A stretch of DNA of 64,000 nucleotides from Chondrosia reniformis (GCA_947172415.1 OX359198.1:6727401-6791400); one strand, 5' to 3'; shown: positions 37,301 through 51,200, counted from the first letter of the stretch. Made by a program: numbers and translations. The notes: generated by a model not told the origin, from the sequence alone.

Positions 37301-39012
37301 TTATATACATATAGAGTAACTACTCACTTTAAAACCACCTCAATCAAAATCTCCATTGATCCCTGAAAATTGACCACAATTTTCTCATTGGAATTTTAAT
37401 CAATTATGTCAGCATCAATATTAATTAAGAATTAAGCCAATCACACGGAAGTGGCCTAAAGGTTCCACTAATTTATACACCTCACACATTATATTACATT
37501 TGTATATAATATACTGTATATATACTGAACATGTATATTATCAAAGGGTTTCTATCACTTAAGGGAGATGTTTTTCAATCTCCAGGACCTAATTATCGTA
37601 ATGTATTATTGTTGCTGCTATATACTATATCATATTTCACATGTAAATTTCTGTATAGAATTCATCCATGTATGATGCTACACATAGCATTGAATACTTG
37701 GATATGGTACTGAGTGAGGCAATGAGGATGTATCCAGTGGGACCAGTGTACGTATATATATCTTTATTATTTCTGTCTGTACATATATGTCCACTTATAG
37801 ATAAGTGATAAGGGTGGTTGTTGCGATCATGATTTAATCCAGAGGTATTATTGAGCAACAGCAACATAAATTATTGATAATAGGACGTTTCAACCCGTAG
37901 GTCTTCATCAGCAAACATGATAAATGAGGAATGGTTGCTTCTATATAAACCCCAACCATTCCTCATTTATCATGTTTGCTGATGAAGACCTACGGGTTGA
38001 AACGTCCTATTATCAATAATTTATGTTGCTGTTGCTCAATAATACCTCTGGATTAAACTTAAAGATAAGTACGTATATATCTTTATTATAGATAAGTACC
38101 AATATGTAAGAAGTATATACATATCAGGATATCACTGTTTAGCATGCAATAGACATTAAAATACTGAACCCTGTATGGTGAAAGAACTGTATAATACATC
38201 TGATAATCAGAATATGGCCAATAACCCACTAGTCCTATTTGTGTCCAGCACTCTATATAGGGGTCCAGCATGCTTCATTCAAGTGCCCTTGCTTTCACTG
38301 TATGTTATTATACACATATTTATATATTGGATGTACACTATCAAAGAGAAGTTAGCCAATTGCAATAGAGTAGAGTATGTATTTATATGAAGTCTTTTGC
38401 TTATATGACCATCAGTGAAGTATTTTGTTACAGAACTTTCAGAATGTGTGATGAAACCATTAAACTCAATGGAATAACAATCCAAAAGGGAGTAACAGTT
38501 CTAGTTCCACTTTATGATGTTCATCATGATCCAGAGATTTGGTCTGATCCAGAAACGTTTGACCCAGAAAGGTATAGTTTTACATTATTAATATTGCTTA
38601 GATGCTACAGTGACATGACATCACCTGTCCACACATATATCTGCAGGTTTAGTCCAGAAAACAAAGCAAAAGTCCATCCATGTGCTTTTATGCCATTTGG
38701 TGTTGGACCAAGAAATTGTATTGGAATGCGTCTTGCTCTTCTTGAAGCTAAAATGGCTCTTATTGAAGTTGTTAGCAAGTACAAATTTGTACTGGACCCC
38801 AAAACAAAGGTTTTTATTATTTAATATGCTTCTCAGAGAGCACAATGCTAGTATATAGGTTAAACTTACATTCTTGAAATCTTTACCGAGATTTGATCCA
38901 TTTATATGTTTTTTTTATTATTATGTGTATGTAGCTGCCTTTTGAACTCTCTGTTGGTGCTACCCTGAAGGCCAAGGGTGGTCTTTCTGTTACATTTCAG
39001 GCTAGATCTTAA
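34396..39012 (+). CDS. Cytochrome P450, CYP3/CYP5-like (clan 3), 13 exons
   Basis: Haem-thiolate monooxygenase of the endoplasmic reticulum. Exons 34396-34469, 34667-34766, 35084-35139, 35532-35628, 35750-35881, 36329-36417, 36481-36650, 36850-36983, 37055-37273, 37659-37747, 38434-38571, 38647-38809 and 38935-39012 join in phase to 512 aa, the usual length. The N-terminus is a hydrophobic anchor (LLLLGALVSLIVGHIIY) followed by the proline hinge GIPGPFPKP. Helix C has W135-x3-R; the I-helix has AGYETT (319-324); the K-helix has E377-A-M-R380; the PERF motif is at 431-434; the haem loop FGVGPRNCIG has the cysteine ligand at 457. The clan-3 assignment rests on the N-terminal, helix C and I-helix wording; substrate and subfamily are not determinable. 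All catalytic residues are intact. Confidence 0.95.
37833..38057. mobile_element. Foldback element with perfect 105-bp arms in P450 intron 10
   Basis: Positions 37833-37937 and 37953-38057 are reverse complements over 105 bp, with a 15-base loop (37938-37952). The outer ends read TTTAATCCAGAGG. Flanks share ACGTATATATCTTTATTA on both sides (37749 and 38069), which could reflect duplication around the insertion. It has no coding capacity and fits a foldback or MITE-type non-autonomous DNA element. Confidence 0.9.
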
Positions 39013-39309
39013 AAAGAAATTCTTTGAACCTGAATTGCAAACTGCAGCTTATGATAACAATTATACCTTATATATATATGTATGTGTGCACATATACCTC
39101 TTATGTATGCAAAAGATTTTCACACATATTGCCCTGTTATATCATTACATTATTCCACCCTTATGTATTGTATGTACATTTTACTGATTTGACGTTGATA
39201 GAATTAATACTAATTACTTAACAAATGTCTTTATACGTAAATGATGCTTAATTTATATTTAACATGATATCTCTGCTATATTAAAGCATAGCTTTAGAAT
39301 ATAGGTGCC
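39013..39309. other. P450 3' flank, no gene
   Basis: AT-rich sequence following the P450 stop. An ATTAAA at about 39281 is a possible poly(A) signal but is not certain. Nothing else was recognised. Confidence 0.4.
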
Positions 39310-39587
39310 ATAGGTACTTGAAATGAAACCTTACAGCTCCTATATGCTTCCTGGTGCTTAATCCACTTTTTGGCTTAAACACCGGCAAGCCTCATACTAT
39401 TGGAAAATGCAATCGAGGTGACTTTAAATGACACCCTGTAGCTCCTATAGGCCTCCTGGTGCTTAACCCACTTTTTGGCTTAAGCACCGGCAAGCCTGAT
39501 ACTATTGGAAAATGCCATATCTGTGACTTGAAATGAAACCTTGCAGCTCCTATATGCTTCCTGGTGCTTAATCCACTTTTTGGCTTA
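39310..39587. repeat. 105-bp tandem repeat, about 2.6 copies, at the satellite edge
   Basis: Units begin with ACTTGAAATGAAACC or a variant at 39316, 39421 and 39526. Each holds an inverted pair (GGTGCTTAA and TTAAGCACC, perfect in the second copy) that could form a hairpin. The third copy is cut by the start of the satellite array. Confidence 0.8.
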
Positions 39588-40984
39588 ACTTAGTATATCA
39601 GTATTAAAAAGTACATTAAGTGCTGTAACTTTAGTATATCAGTATTAAAAAGTACATTAAGTGCTGTAACTCTTCAAAATTTAGAGATATGAATCTGAAA
39701 CTCTATCTCAGTATTTACAGAGAGGTATGAAAGGTATCCAATGAGTTTTGCAAATTTTAATATCTGCTCAAATTTGCCCTATCTCTCACCATACATTAAC
39801 TTGGTTTAGCAGTAATAAAGAGTACATTAAGTGCTGTAACTCTTCAAAATGGAGAGATATGAATCTGAAACTCTATCTCAGTATTCACAGAGATGTATGA
39901 AAGGTTTTCATTGAGTTTTGCAAATTTTGATATCTGCTCAAATTTGCCCTATCTCTCACCATACATTAACTTCTTATAGCAGTGATAAAAAGTACATTAA
40001 GTGCTGTAACTCTTCAAAATGGAGAGATATGAATCTGAAACTCTATCTCAGTATTCACAGAGATATATGAAAGGCATACATTGAGTTTTGCAAATTTTGA
40101 TATCTTCTCAAATTTGCCCTATCTCTCACCATACATTAACTTGGTTTAGCAGTGATAAAAAGTACATTAAGTGCTGTAACTCTTCCAAATGAAGAGATAT
40201 GAATCTGAAACTCTATCTCAGTATTCACAGAGATATATGAAAGGCATACATTGAGTTTTGCAAATTTTGATATCTTCTCAAATTTGCTCTATCTCTCACC
40301 ATACATTAACTTGGTATAGCAGTGATAAAAAGTACATTAAGTGCTGTAACTCTTCAAAATGGAGAGATATGAATCTGAAACTCTATCTCAGTATTCACAG
40401 AGATGTATGAAAGGTTTTCAATGAGTTTTGCAAATTTTGATATCTGCTCAAATTTGCCCTATCTCTCACCATACATTAACTTGGTTTAGCAGTAATAAAA
40501 AGTACATTAAGTGTTGTAACTCTTCCAAATGAAGAGATATGAATCTGAAACTCTATCTCCGTATTCACAGGGATATATGAAAGGCATACATTGAGTTTTG
40601 CAAATTTTGATATCTGCTCAAATTTGCCCTATCTCTCACCATACATTAACTTCGTATAGCAGTAATAAAAAGTACATTAAGTGCTGTAACTCTTCAAAAT
40701 GGAGAGATATGAATCTGAAACTCTATCTCAGTATTCACAGAGATGTATGAAAGGTTTTCAATGAGTTTTGCAAATTTTGATATCTGCTCAAATTTGCCCT
40801 ATCTCTCACCATACATTAACTTCTTATAGCAGTGATAAAAAGTACATTAAGTGCTGTAACTCTTCAAAATGGAGAGATATGAATCTGAAACTCTATCTCA
40901 GTATTCACAGAGATATATGAAAGGTATACATTGAGTTTTGAAATTTTGATATCTTCTCAAATTTGCCCTATCTCTCACAATACA
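39588..40984. repeat. Satellite family A block 1, 170-bp monomers, about 8 copies
   Basis: Monomers repeat every 170 bp (AGTGATAAAA at 39981, 40151 and 40321). Typical words are GTACATTAAGTGCTGTAACT, GGAGAGATATGAATCTG and CAGTATTCACAGAGATATATG. The first monomers at the left edge are more diverged and partly duplicated, as expected at an array border. There are no coding features. Confidence 0.97.
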
Positions 40985-41599
40985 TTAAATATGTATATCG
41001 GAATCCAATGTACATTTAGTTCTGTAACTCTGTCAATTGGAAAGAGGTGAAGCTGAAACTTGGTGTCAGCATTCACAGACATCCATAAAACATATCCACA
41101 GAGTTTTCCAAATTTTGATGTTCACTCATATTTGCCCTATCTCTCACCATACATTAAATATGTATACCAGAATCTAATGTACATTTAGAACCGTAACTCT
41201 GTCAATTGGAAAGAGGTGAAGCTGAAACTTGGTGTCAGCATTCACAGACATCCATAAAACATATCCACAGAGTTTTCCAAATTTTGATGTTCACTCATAT
41301 TTGCCCTATCTCTCACCATACATTAAATATGTATATCGGAATCTAATGTACATTTAGTTCTGTAACTCTGTCAATTGGAAAGAGGTGAAGCTGAAACTTG
41401 GTGTCAGCATTCACAGACATCCATAAAACATATCCACAGAGTTTTCCAAATTTTGATGTTCGCTCATATTTGCCCTATCTCTCACCATACATTAACTTTG
41501 TATACCAGAATTAAATGTACATTGAGGGCTGTCACTCTATCAAATGGAGCTAGAGATATGAAGCTAAATCTTTGTGTCAGCATTCACAGACATCTAATA
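40985..41599. repeat. Satellite family B monomers (169 bp) and a diverged border monomer
   Basis: Family B differs from A at many positions but aligns along its length (GTAACTCTGTCAATTGG, GAAGCTGAAACTTGGTG, CACAGACATCCATAAAAC). The last monomer (about 41490-41599) is more diverged (ATTGAGGGCTGTCACTC) and always precedes segment C. Confidence 0.95.
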
Positions 41600-42660
41600 A
41601 AACCGGCCTAGTTGAAATATCGATCATAGGCATTAATATTAATATCGTACAGGCAATAAATAACGGACCTCTCACTATATCTAGTTTTCTCTATCATGAA
41701 AAGTCGCTCTCCTCCCTCCACCAAGACACATACAGGCTTTTATCCATTTGCCACAGTTTTGAGATGTATTGGAAATACTGCGTATGTGTGTAAAATTGCT
41801 TGGAACGATTCACTGGTCTGGAATTAAAGTGGAATAAATTGACGATTTCTCGAAAATAATTGGGATCAGAAAAGTCGTTCTCCTCGGCCCATCAAGACAC
41901 TTACAGGATTTTTTTCGCTTTTCCCAGTTCTCAGGTGAACCACTAATACTGCCTATGTCTTTAAACTTGCTTAAAACAATTCACTGATCTGGAAATAACG
42001 AGAAATATATTAAAAAAGGTCCCAACCACAACCGTTTTCTTTGGACAAAACTTCATATAAATAGAAGCGAAAAACCTTATATAGTAGGCCTACCTGGACA
42101 CATCTCTATGGTGGTTGCGGTTCCCATAGAGGTTGGTAGCGCTTAGACTCTGAAGCTGTCTCCTAATCGGTTGGTGCCATAGAGACGTGCTCACCAATAA
42201 TCCGGATTTCGGGGGGGTTCCACGTAATGTGGGATTGGCATCTGATATCTTAGGATTCATATGAGTCGGCCATATCGAGAAGAGCTGGTTCTTCTCACGC
42301 AAGTGACACCCAATGCTCAACTCAGCAGTAATTTGCTTCGGCAGATTCGATTGAACGTTACCAACGATCCCGGCCTATGAGCGTCGTGGATGGTAGCGTT
42401 CGGTATGGTCCAACTTTTTTTCTTTGGAGTTTCGTTGGCTGTCGATTGACGAAATTTCACTTAACGAGATCCATATAAAATATATGGATAGATAGTACTT
42501 CAATAACAATCAAGTACTACACAGTGCATATCCCTATGTATAAAAAATTGGAAAGTATTCTAGATTTTCAGATATAGTATGCAATTTTGTCTTTATTATA
42601 ATATTATACCTTCTAACGGTCGGCCATATATAGTATTACGCAATTTTCTCTAACCAAACA
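41600..42660. repeat. Segment C, copy 1: 1.06-kb non-satellite insert
   Basis: It is near-identical to copies at 52756-53817, 54751-55816 and 61686-62747. It starts at CCGGCCTAGTTG after a truncated monomer and ends at CTAACCAAACA before another diverged monomer. It contains two diverged ~170-bp direct repeats (41699 and 41869, AAAAGTCG-TCTCCTC), a TATA-like TATAAATAG near 42057, a G-rich moderately GC region with CTCTATGG/CCCATAGAG inverted pairs (42103-42130), and a CCATATA/TATATGG palindrome near 42470. Short minus-strand frames (76 and 65 codons) show no known domain. Confidence 0.85.
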
Positions 42661-45600
42661 GTACATTAACTGTAGTTCTGTAACTCCATCAATTGGAAAG
42701 AGGTGAAGCTGAAACTTGGTGTCAGCATTCACAGACATCTATAGAGCATGTCCAATGAGTTTTTAAAATTTTGATGAAACTTAAAATTTGCCCTATCTCT
42801 CACCATACATTAACTTTGTATACCAGAATCTAATGTACATTTAGTTCTGTAACTCTGTCAATTGGAAAGAGGTGAAGCTGAAACTTGGTGTCAGCATTCA
42901 CAGACATCCATAAAACATATCCACAGAGTTTTCCAAATTTTGATGTTCACTCATATTTGCCCTATCTCTCACCATATATTAAATATGTATACCAGAATCT
43001 AATGTACATTTAGAACCGTAACTCTGTCAATTGGAAAGAGGTGAAGCTGAAACTTGGTGTCAGCATTCACAGACATCCATAAAACATATCCACAGAGTTT
43101 TCCAAATTTTGATGTTCACTCATATTTGCCCTATCTCTCACCATACATTAAATATGTATATCGGAATCTAATGTACATTTAGTTCTGTAACTCTGTCAAT
43201 TGGAAAGAGGTGAAGCTGAAACTTGGTGTCAGCATTCACAGACATCCATAAAACATATCCACAGAGTTTTCCAAATTTTGATGTTCACTCATATTTGCCC
43301 TATCTCTCACCATACATTAAATATGTATATCGGAATCTAATGTACATTTAGAACCGTAACTCTGTCAATTGGAAAGAGGTGAAGCTGAAACTTGGTGTAA
43401 GCATTCACAGACATCCATAAAACATATCCACAGAGTTTTCCAAATTTTGATGTTCACTCATATTTGCCCTATCTCTCACAATACATTAAATATGTATACC
43501 AGAATCTAATGTACATTTAGAACCGTAACTCTGTCAATTGGAAAGAGGTGAAGCTGAAACTTGGTGTCAGCATTCACAGACATCCATAAAACATATCCAC
43601 AGAGTTTTCCAAATTTTGATGTTCACTCATATTTGCCCTATCTCTCACCATACATTAAATATGTATATCGGAATCTAATGTACATTTAGTTCTGTAACTC
43701 TGTCAATTGGAAAGAGGTGAAGCTGAAACTTGGTGTCAGCATTCACAGACATCCATAAAACATATCCATAGAGTTTTCCAAATTTTGATGTTCACTCATA
43801 TTTGCCCTATCTCTCACCATACATTAAATATGTATACCAGAATCTAATGTACATTTAGAACCGTAACTCTGTCAATTGGAAAGAGGTGAAGCTGAAACTT
43901 GGTGTCAGCATTCACAGACATCCATAAAACATATCCACAGAGTTTTCCAAATTTTGATGTTCACTCATATTTGCCCTATCTCTCACCATACATTAAATAT
44001 GTATACCAGAATCTAATGTACATTTAGAACCGTAACTCTGTCAATTGGAAAGAGGTGAAGCTGAAACTTGGTGTCAGCATTCACAGACATCCATAAAACA
44101 TATCCACAGAGTTTTCCAAATTTTGATGTTCACTCATATTTGCCCTATCTCTCACCATACATTAAATATGTATATCGGAATCAAAAGTACATTTAGAACC
44201 GTAACTCTGTCAATTGGAAAGAGGTGAAGCTGAAACTTGGTGTCAGCATTCACAGACATCCATAAAACATATCCATAGAGTTTTCCAAATTTTGATGTTC
44301 ACTCATATTTGCCCTATCTCTCACCATACATTAAATATGTATACCAGAATCTAATGTACATTTAGAACCGTAACTCTGTCAATTGGAAAGAGGTGAAGCT
44401 GAAACTTGGTGTCAGCATTCACAGACATCCATAAAACATATCCACAGAGTTTTCCAAATTTTGATGTTCACTCATATTTGCCCTATCTCTCACAATACAT
44501 TAAATATGTATACCAGAATCTAATGTACATTTAGAACCGTAACTCTGTCAATTGGAAAGAGGTGAAGCTGAAACTTGGTGTCAGCATTCACAGACATCCA
44601 TAAAACATATCCACAGAGTTTTCCAAATTTTGATGTTCACTCATATTTGCCCTATCTCTCACCATACATTAAATATGTATATCGGAATCTAATGTACATT
44701 TAGTTCTGTAACTCTGTCAATTGGAAAGAGGTGAAGCTGAAACTTGGTGTCAGCATTCACAGACATCCATAAAACATATCCATAGAGTTTTCCAAATTTT
44801 GATGTTCACTCATATTTGCCCTATCTCTCACCATACATTAAATATGTATACCAGAATCTAATGTACATTTAGAACCGTAACTCTGTCAATTGGAAAGAGG
44901 TGAAGCTGAAACTTGGTGTCAGCATTCACAGACATCCATAAAACATATCCACAGAGTTTTCCAAATTTTGATGTTCACTCATATTTGCCCTATCTCTCAC
45001 CATACATTAAATATGTATACCAGAATCTAATGTACATTTAGAACCGTAACTCTGTCAATTGGAAAGAGGTGAAGCTGAAACTTGGTGTCAGCATTCACAG
45101 ACATCCATAAAACATATCCACAGAGTTTTCCAAATTTTGATGTTCACTCATATTTGCCCTATCTCTCACCATACATTAAATATGTATATCGGAATCAAAA
45201 GTACATTTAGAACCGTAACTCTGTCAATTGGAAAGAGGTGAAGCTGAAACTTGGTGTCAGCATTCACAGACATCCATAAAACATATCCATAGAGTTTTCC
45301 AAATTTTGATGTTCACTCATATTTGCCCTATCTCTCACCATACATTAAATATGTATACCAGAATCTAATGTACATTTAGAACCGTAACTCTGTCAATTGG
45401 AAAGAGGTGAAGCTGAAACTTGGTGTCAGCATTCACAGACATCCATAAAACATATCCACAGAGTTTTCCAAATTTTGATGTTCACTCATATTTGCCCTAT
45501 CTCTCACAATACATTAAATATGTATACCAGAATCTAATGTACATTTAGAACCGTAACTCTGTCAATTGGAAAGAGGTGAAGCTGAAACTTGGTGTCAGCA

Positions 45601-48203
45601 TTCACAGACATCCATAAAACATATCCATAGAGTTTTCCAAATTTTGATGTTCACTCATATTTGCCCTATCTCTCACCATACATTAAATATGTATATCGGA
45701 ATCAAAAGTACATTTAGAACCGTAACTCTGTCAATTGGAAAGAGGTGAAGCTGAAACTTGGTGTCAGCATTCACAGACATCCATAAAACATATCCACAGA
45801 GTTTTCCAAATTTTGATGTTCACTCATATTTGCCCTATCTCTCACCATACATTAAATATGTATATCGGAATCCAATGTACATTTAGTTCTGTAACTCTGT
45901 CAATTGGAAAGAGGTGAAGCTGAAACTTGGTGTCAGCATTCACAGACATCCATAAAACATATCCATAGAGTTTTCCAAATTTTGATGTTCACTCATATTT
46001 GCCCTATCTCTCACCATACATTAAATATGTATACCAGAATCTAATGTACATTTAGAACCGTAACTCTGTCAATTGGAAAGAGGTGAAGCTGAAACTTGGT
46101 GTAAGCATTCACAGACATCCATAAAACATATCCACAGAGTTTTCCAAATTTTGATGTTCACTCATATTTGCCCTATCTCTCACCATACATTAAATATGTA
46201 TACCAGAATCTAATGTACATTTAGAACCGTAACTCTGTCAATTGGAAAGAGATGAAGCTGAAACTTGGTGTCAGCATTCACAGACATCCATAAAACATAT
46301 CCACAGAGTTTTCCAAATTTTGATGTTCACTCATATTTGCCCTATCTCTCACAATACATTAAATATGTATACCAGAATCTAATGTACATTTAGAACCGTA
46401 ACTCTGTCAATTGGAAAGAGGTGAAGCTGAAACTTGGTGTCAGCATTCACAGACATTCATAAAACATATCCACAGAGTTTTCCAAATTTTGATGTTCACT
46501 CATATTTGCCCTATCTCTCACCATACATTAAATATGTATACCAGAATCTAATGTACATTTAGAACCGTAACTCTGTCAATTGGAAAGAGGTGAAGCTGAA
46601 ACTTGGTGTCAGCATTCACAGACATCCATAAAACATATCCACAGAGTTTTCCAAATTTTGATGTTCACTCATATTTGCCCTATCTCTCACAATACATTAA
46701 ATATGTATATCGGAATCTAATGTACATTTAGTTCTGTAACTCTGTCAATTGGAAAGAGGTGAAGCTGAAACTTGGTGTCAGCATTCACAGACATCCATAA
46801 AACATATCCACAGAGTTTTCCAAATTTTGATGTTCACTCATATTTGCCCTATCTCTCACCATACATTAAATATGTATATCGGAATCTAATGTACATTTAG
46901 TTCTGTAACTCTGTCAATTGGAAAGAGGTGAAGCTGAAACTTGGTGTCAGCATTCACAGACATCCATAAAACATATTCACAGAGTTTTCCAAATTTTGAT
47001 GTTCACTCATATTTGCCCTATCTCTCACCATACATTAAATATGTATATCGGAATCTAATGTACATTTAGTTCTGTAACTCTGTCAATTGGAAAGAGGTGA
47101 AGCTGAAACTTGGTGTCAGCATTCACAGACATCCATAAAACATATCCACAGAGTTTTCCAAATTTTGATGTTCACTCATATTTGCCCTATCTCTCACCAT
47201 ACATTAAATATGTATACCAGAATCTAATGTACATTTAGAACCGTAACTCTGTCAATTGGAAAGAGGTGAAGCTGAAACTTGGTGTCAGCATTCACAGACA
47301 TCCATAAAACATATCCACAGAGTTTTCCAAATTTTGATGTTCACTCATATTTGCCCTATCTCTCACCATACATTAAATATGTATACCAGAATCTAATGTA
47401 CATTTAGAACCGTAACTCTGTCAATTGGAAAGAGGTGAAGCTGAAACTTGGTGTCAGCATTCACAGACATCCATAAAACATATCCACAGAGTTTTCCAAA
47501 TTTTGATGTTCACTCATATTTGCCCTATCTCTCACCATACATTAAATATGTATACCAGAATCTAATGTACATTTAGAACCGTAACTCTGTCAATTGGAAA
47601 GAGGTGAAGCTGAAACTTGGTGTAAGCATTCACAGACATCCATAAAACATATCCACAGAGTTTTCCAAATTTTGATGTTCACTCATATTTGCCCTATCTC
47701 TCACCATACATTAAATATGTATACCAGAATCTAATGTACATTTAGAACCGTAACTCTGTCAATTGGAAAGAGATGAAGCTGAAACTTGGTGTCAGCATTC
47801 ACAGACATCCATAAAACATATCCACAGAGTTTTCCAAATTTTGATGTTCACTCATATTTGCCCTATCTCTCACAATACATTAAATATGTATATCGGAATC
47901 TAATGTACATTTAGTTCTGTAACTCTGACAATTGGAAAGAGGTGAAGCTGAAACTTGGTGTCAGCATTCACAGACATCCATAAAACATATCCACAGAGTT
48001 TTCCAAATTTTGATGTTCACTCATATTTGCCCTATCTCTCACAATACATTAAATATGTATATCGGAATCTAATGTACATTTAGTTCTGTAACTCTGTCAA
48101 TTGGAAAGAGGTGAAGCTGAAACTTGGTGTCAGCATTCACAGACATCCATAAAACATATCCACAGAGTTTTCCAAATTTTGATGTTCACTCATATTTGCC
48201 CTA
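42661..48203. repeat. Satellite family B block, 169-bp monomers, about 33 copies
   Basis: Nearly uniform 169-bp units in two alternating subtypes (AGAACCGTAAC with ATACCAGAATC; AGTTCTGTAAC with ATATCGGAATC). Higher-order repeats are visible: a six-monomer (1,014-bp) duplication (variant ATCAAAAGTAC at about 44182 and 45196) and a nine-monomer (1,521-bp) one (GTGTAAGCATTC at about 46100 and 47621). Frames of 60 codons recurring in the track of monomers are not genes. Confidence 0.97.
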
Positions 48204-51200
48204 CGTATCTCTCACCATACATTAACTTCTTATAGCAGTGATAAAAAGTACATTAAGTGCTGTAACTCTTCAAAATGGAGAGATATGAATCTGAAACTCT
48301 ATCTCAGTATTCACAGAGATATATGAAAGGCATACATTGAGTTTTGCAAATTTTGATATCTTCTCAAATTTGCCCTATCTCTCACCATACATTAACTTGG
48401 TATAGCAGTGATAAAAAGTACATTAAGTGCTGTAACTCTTCAAAATGGAGAGATATGAATCTGAAACTCTATCTCAGTATTCACAGAGATATATGAAAGG
48501 CATATATTGAGTTTTGCAAATTTTGATATCTTCTCAAATTTGCCCTATCTCTCACCATACATTAACTTCGTATAGCAGTGATAAAAAGTACATTAAGTGC
48601 TGTAACTCTTCCAAATGAAGAGATATGAATCTGAAACTCTATCTCAGTATTCACAGAGATATATGAAAGGCATACATTGAGTTTTGTAAATTTTGATATC
48701 TGCTCAAATTTGCCCTATCTCTCACCATACATTAACTTGGTATAGCAGTGATAAAAAGTACATTAAGTGGTGTAACTCTTCCAAATGAAGAGATATGAAT
48801 CTGAAACTCTATCTCAGTATTCACAGAGATATATGAAAGGCATACATTGAGTTTTGCAAATTTTGATATCTGCTCAAATTTGCCCTATCTCTCACCTTAC
48901 ATTAACTTGGTAGAGCAGTGATAAAAAGTACATTAAGTGCTGTAACTCTTCAAAATGGAGAGATATGAATCTGAAACTCTATCTCAGTATTCACAGAGAT
49001 ATATGAAAGGCATACATTGAGTTTTGCAAATTTTGATATCTTCTCAAATTTGCCCTATCTCTCACCATGCATTAACTTCGTATAGCAGTGATAAAAAGTA
49101 CATTAAGTGCTGTAACTCTTCAAAATGGAGAGATATGAATCTGAAACTCTATCTCAGTATTCACAGAGATATATGAAAGGCATACATTGAGTTTTGCAAA
49201 TTTTGATATCTGCTGAAATTTGCCCTATCTCTCACCATAGGTACATTAACTTGGTATAGCAGTGATAAAAAGTACATTAAGTGCTGTAACTCTTCAAAAT
49301 GGAGAGATATGAATCTGAAACTCTATCTCAGTATTCACAGAGATATATGAAAGGCATACATTGAGTTTTGCAAATTTTGATATCTTCTCAAATTTGCCCT
49401 ATCTCTCACCATGCATTAACTTCGTATAGCAGTGATAAAAAGTACATTAAGTGCTGTAACTCTTCAAAATGGAGAGATATGAATCTGAAACTCTATCTCA
49501 GTATTCACAGAGATATATGAAAGGCATACATTGAATTTTGCAAATTTTGATATCTGCTCAAATTTGCCCTATCTCTCACCATACATTAACTTCTTATAGC
49601 AGTGATAAAAAGTACATTAAGTGGTGTAACTCTTCCAAATGAAGAGATATGAATCTGAAACTCTATCTCAGTATTCACAGAGATATATGAAAGGCATACA
49701 TTGAGTTTTGTAAATTTTGATATCTGCTCAAATTTGCCCTATCTCTCACCATACATTAACTTGGTTTAGCAGTAATAAAAAGTACATTAAGTGCTGTAAC
49801 TCTTCCAAATGAAGAGATATGAATCTGAAACTCTATCTCCGTATTCACAGAGATATATGAAAGGCATACATTGAGTTTTGCAAATTTTGATATCTTCTCA
49901 AATTTGCCCTATCTCTCACCATACATTAACTTCGTATAGCAGTGATAAAAAGTACATTAAGTGCTGTAACTCTTCAAAATGGAGAGATATGAATCTGAAA
50001 CTCTATCTCAGTATTCACAGAGATGTATGAAAGGTTTTCAATGAGTTTTGCAAATTTTGATATCTGCTCAAATTTGCCCTATCTCTCACCATGCATTAAC
50101 TTCTTATAGCAGTGATAAAAAGTACATTAAGTGCTGTAACTCTTCAAAATGGAGAGATATGAATCTGAAACTCTATCTCAGTATTCACAGAGATATATGA
50201 AAGGCATACATTGAGTTTTGCAAATTTTGATATCTGCTCAAATTTGCCCTATCTCTCACCATACATTAACTTCTTATAGCAGTGATAAAAAGTACATTAA
50301 GTGGTGTAACTCTTCCAAATGAAGAGATATGAATCTGAAACTCTATCTCAGTATTCACAGAGATATATGAAAGGCATACATTGAGTTTTGTAAATTTTGA
50401 TATCTGCTCAAATTTGCCCTATCTCTCACCATACGTACATTAACTTGGTTTAGCAGTAATAAAAAGTACATTAAGTGCTGTAACTCTTCCAAATGAAGAG
50501 ATATGAATCTGAAACTCTATCTCCGTATTCACAGAGATATATGAAAGGCATACATTGAGTTTTGCAAATTTTGATATCTTCTCAAATTTGCCCTATCTCT
50601 CACCATACATTAACTTCGTATAGCAGTGATAAAAAGTACATTAAGTGCTGTAACTCTTCAAAATGGAGAGATATGAATCTGAAACTCTATCTCAGTATTC
50701 ACAGAGATGTATGAAAGGTTTTCAATGAGTTTTGCAAATTTTTATATCTGCTCAAATTTGCCCTATCTCTCACCATACATTAACTTCGTATAGCAGTGAT
50801 AAAAAGTACATTAAGTGCTGTAACTCTTCAAAATGGAGAGATATGAATCTGAAACTCTATCTCCGTATTCACAGAGATATATGAAAGGCATACATTGAGT
50901 TTTGCAAATTTTGATATCTGCTCAAATTTGCCCTATCTCTCACCATACATTAACTTCTTATAGCAGTGATAAAAAGTACATTAAGTGCTGTAACTCTTCA
51001 AAATGGAGAGATAAGAATCTGAAACTCTATCTCAGTATTCACAGAGATATATGAAAGGCATACATTGAGTTTTGCAAATTTTGATATCTTCTCAAATTTG
51101 CCCTATCTCTCACCATACATTAACTTGGTTTAGCAGTAATAAAAAGTACATTAAGTGGTGTAACTTTTCCAAATGAAGAGATATGAATCTGAAACTCTAT

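Noticed and set aside
42085-42260. U1 snRNA-like look of segment C (CCTACCTGG after a TATA-like box, later TTCCACGTAATGTGGGA)
   Set aside because: The U1 5' end ACTTACCTGGC is not matched exactly, the stem-loop I and II loop sequences are absent, and no Sm site (ATTTGTGG) was found at the right place.
42090-42320. 76-codon and 65-codon minus-strand frames in segment C (also at 53246, 55245, 62176, 53473, 55472, 62403)
   Set aside because: No recognisable domain, no splice or start context; identity between copies reflects recent array duplication rather than coding constraint.
44045-45917. Recurring 60-codon plus-strand open frames, and 73-78-codon versions at 41375, 52531, 54526 and 61461
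   Set aside because: They are frame products of satellite monomers: each repeats with the 169-bp period, includes parts of two monomers, and shows no independent coding signal.
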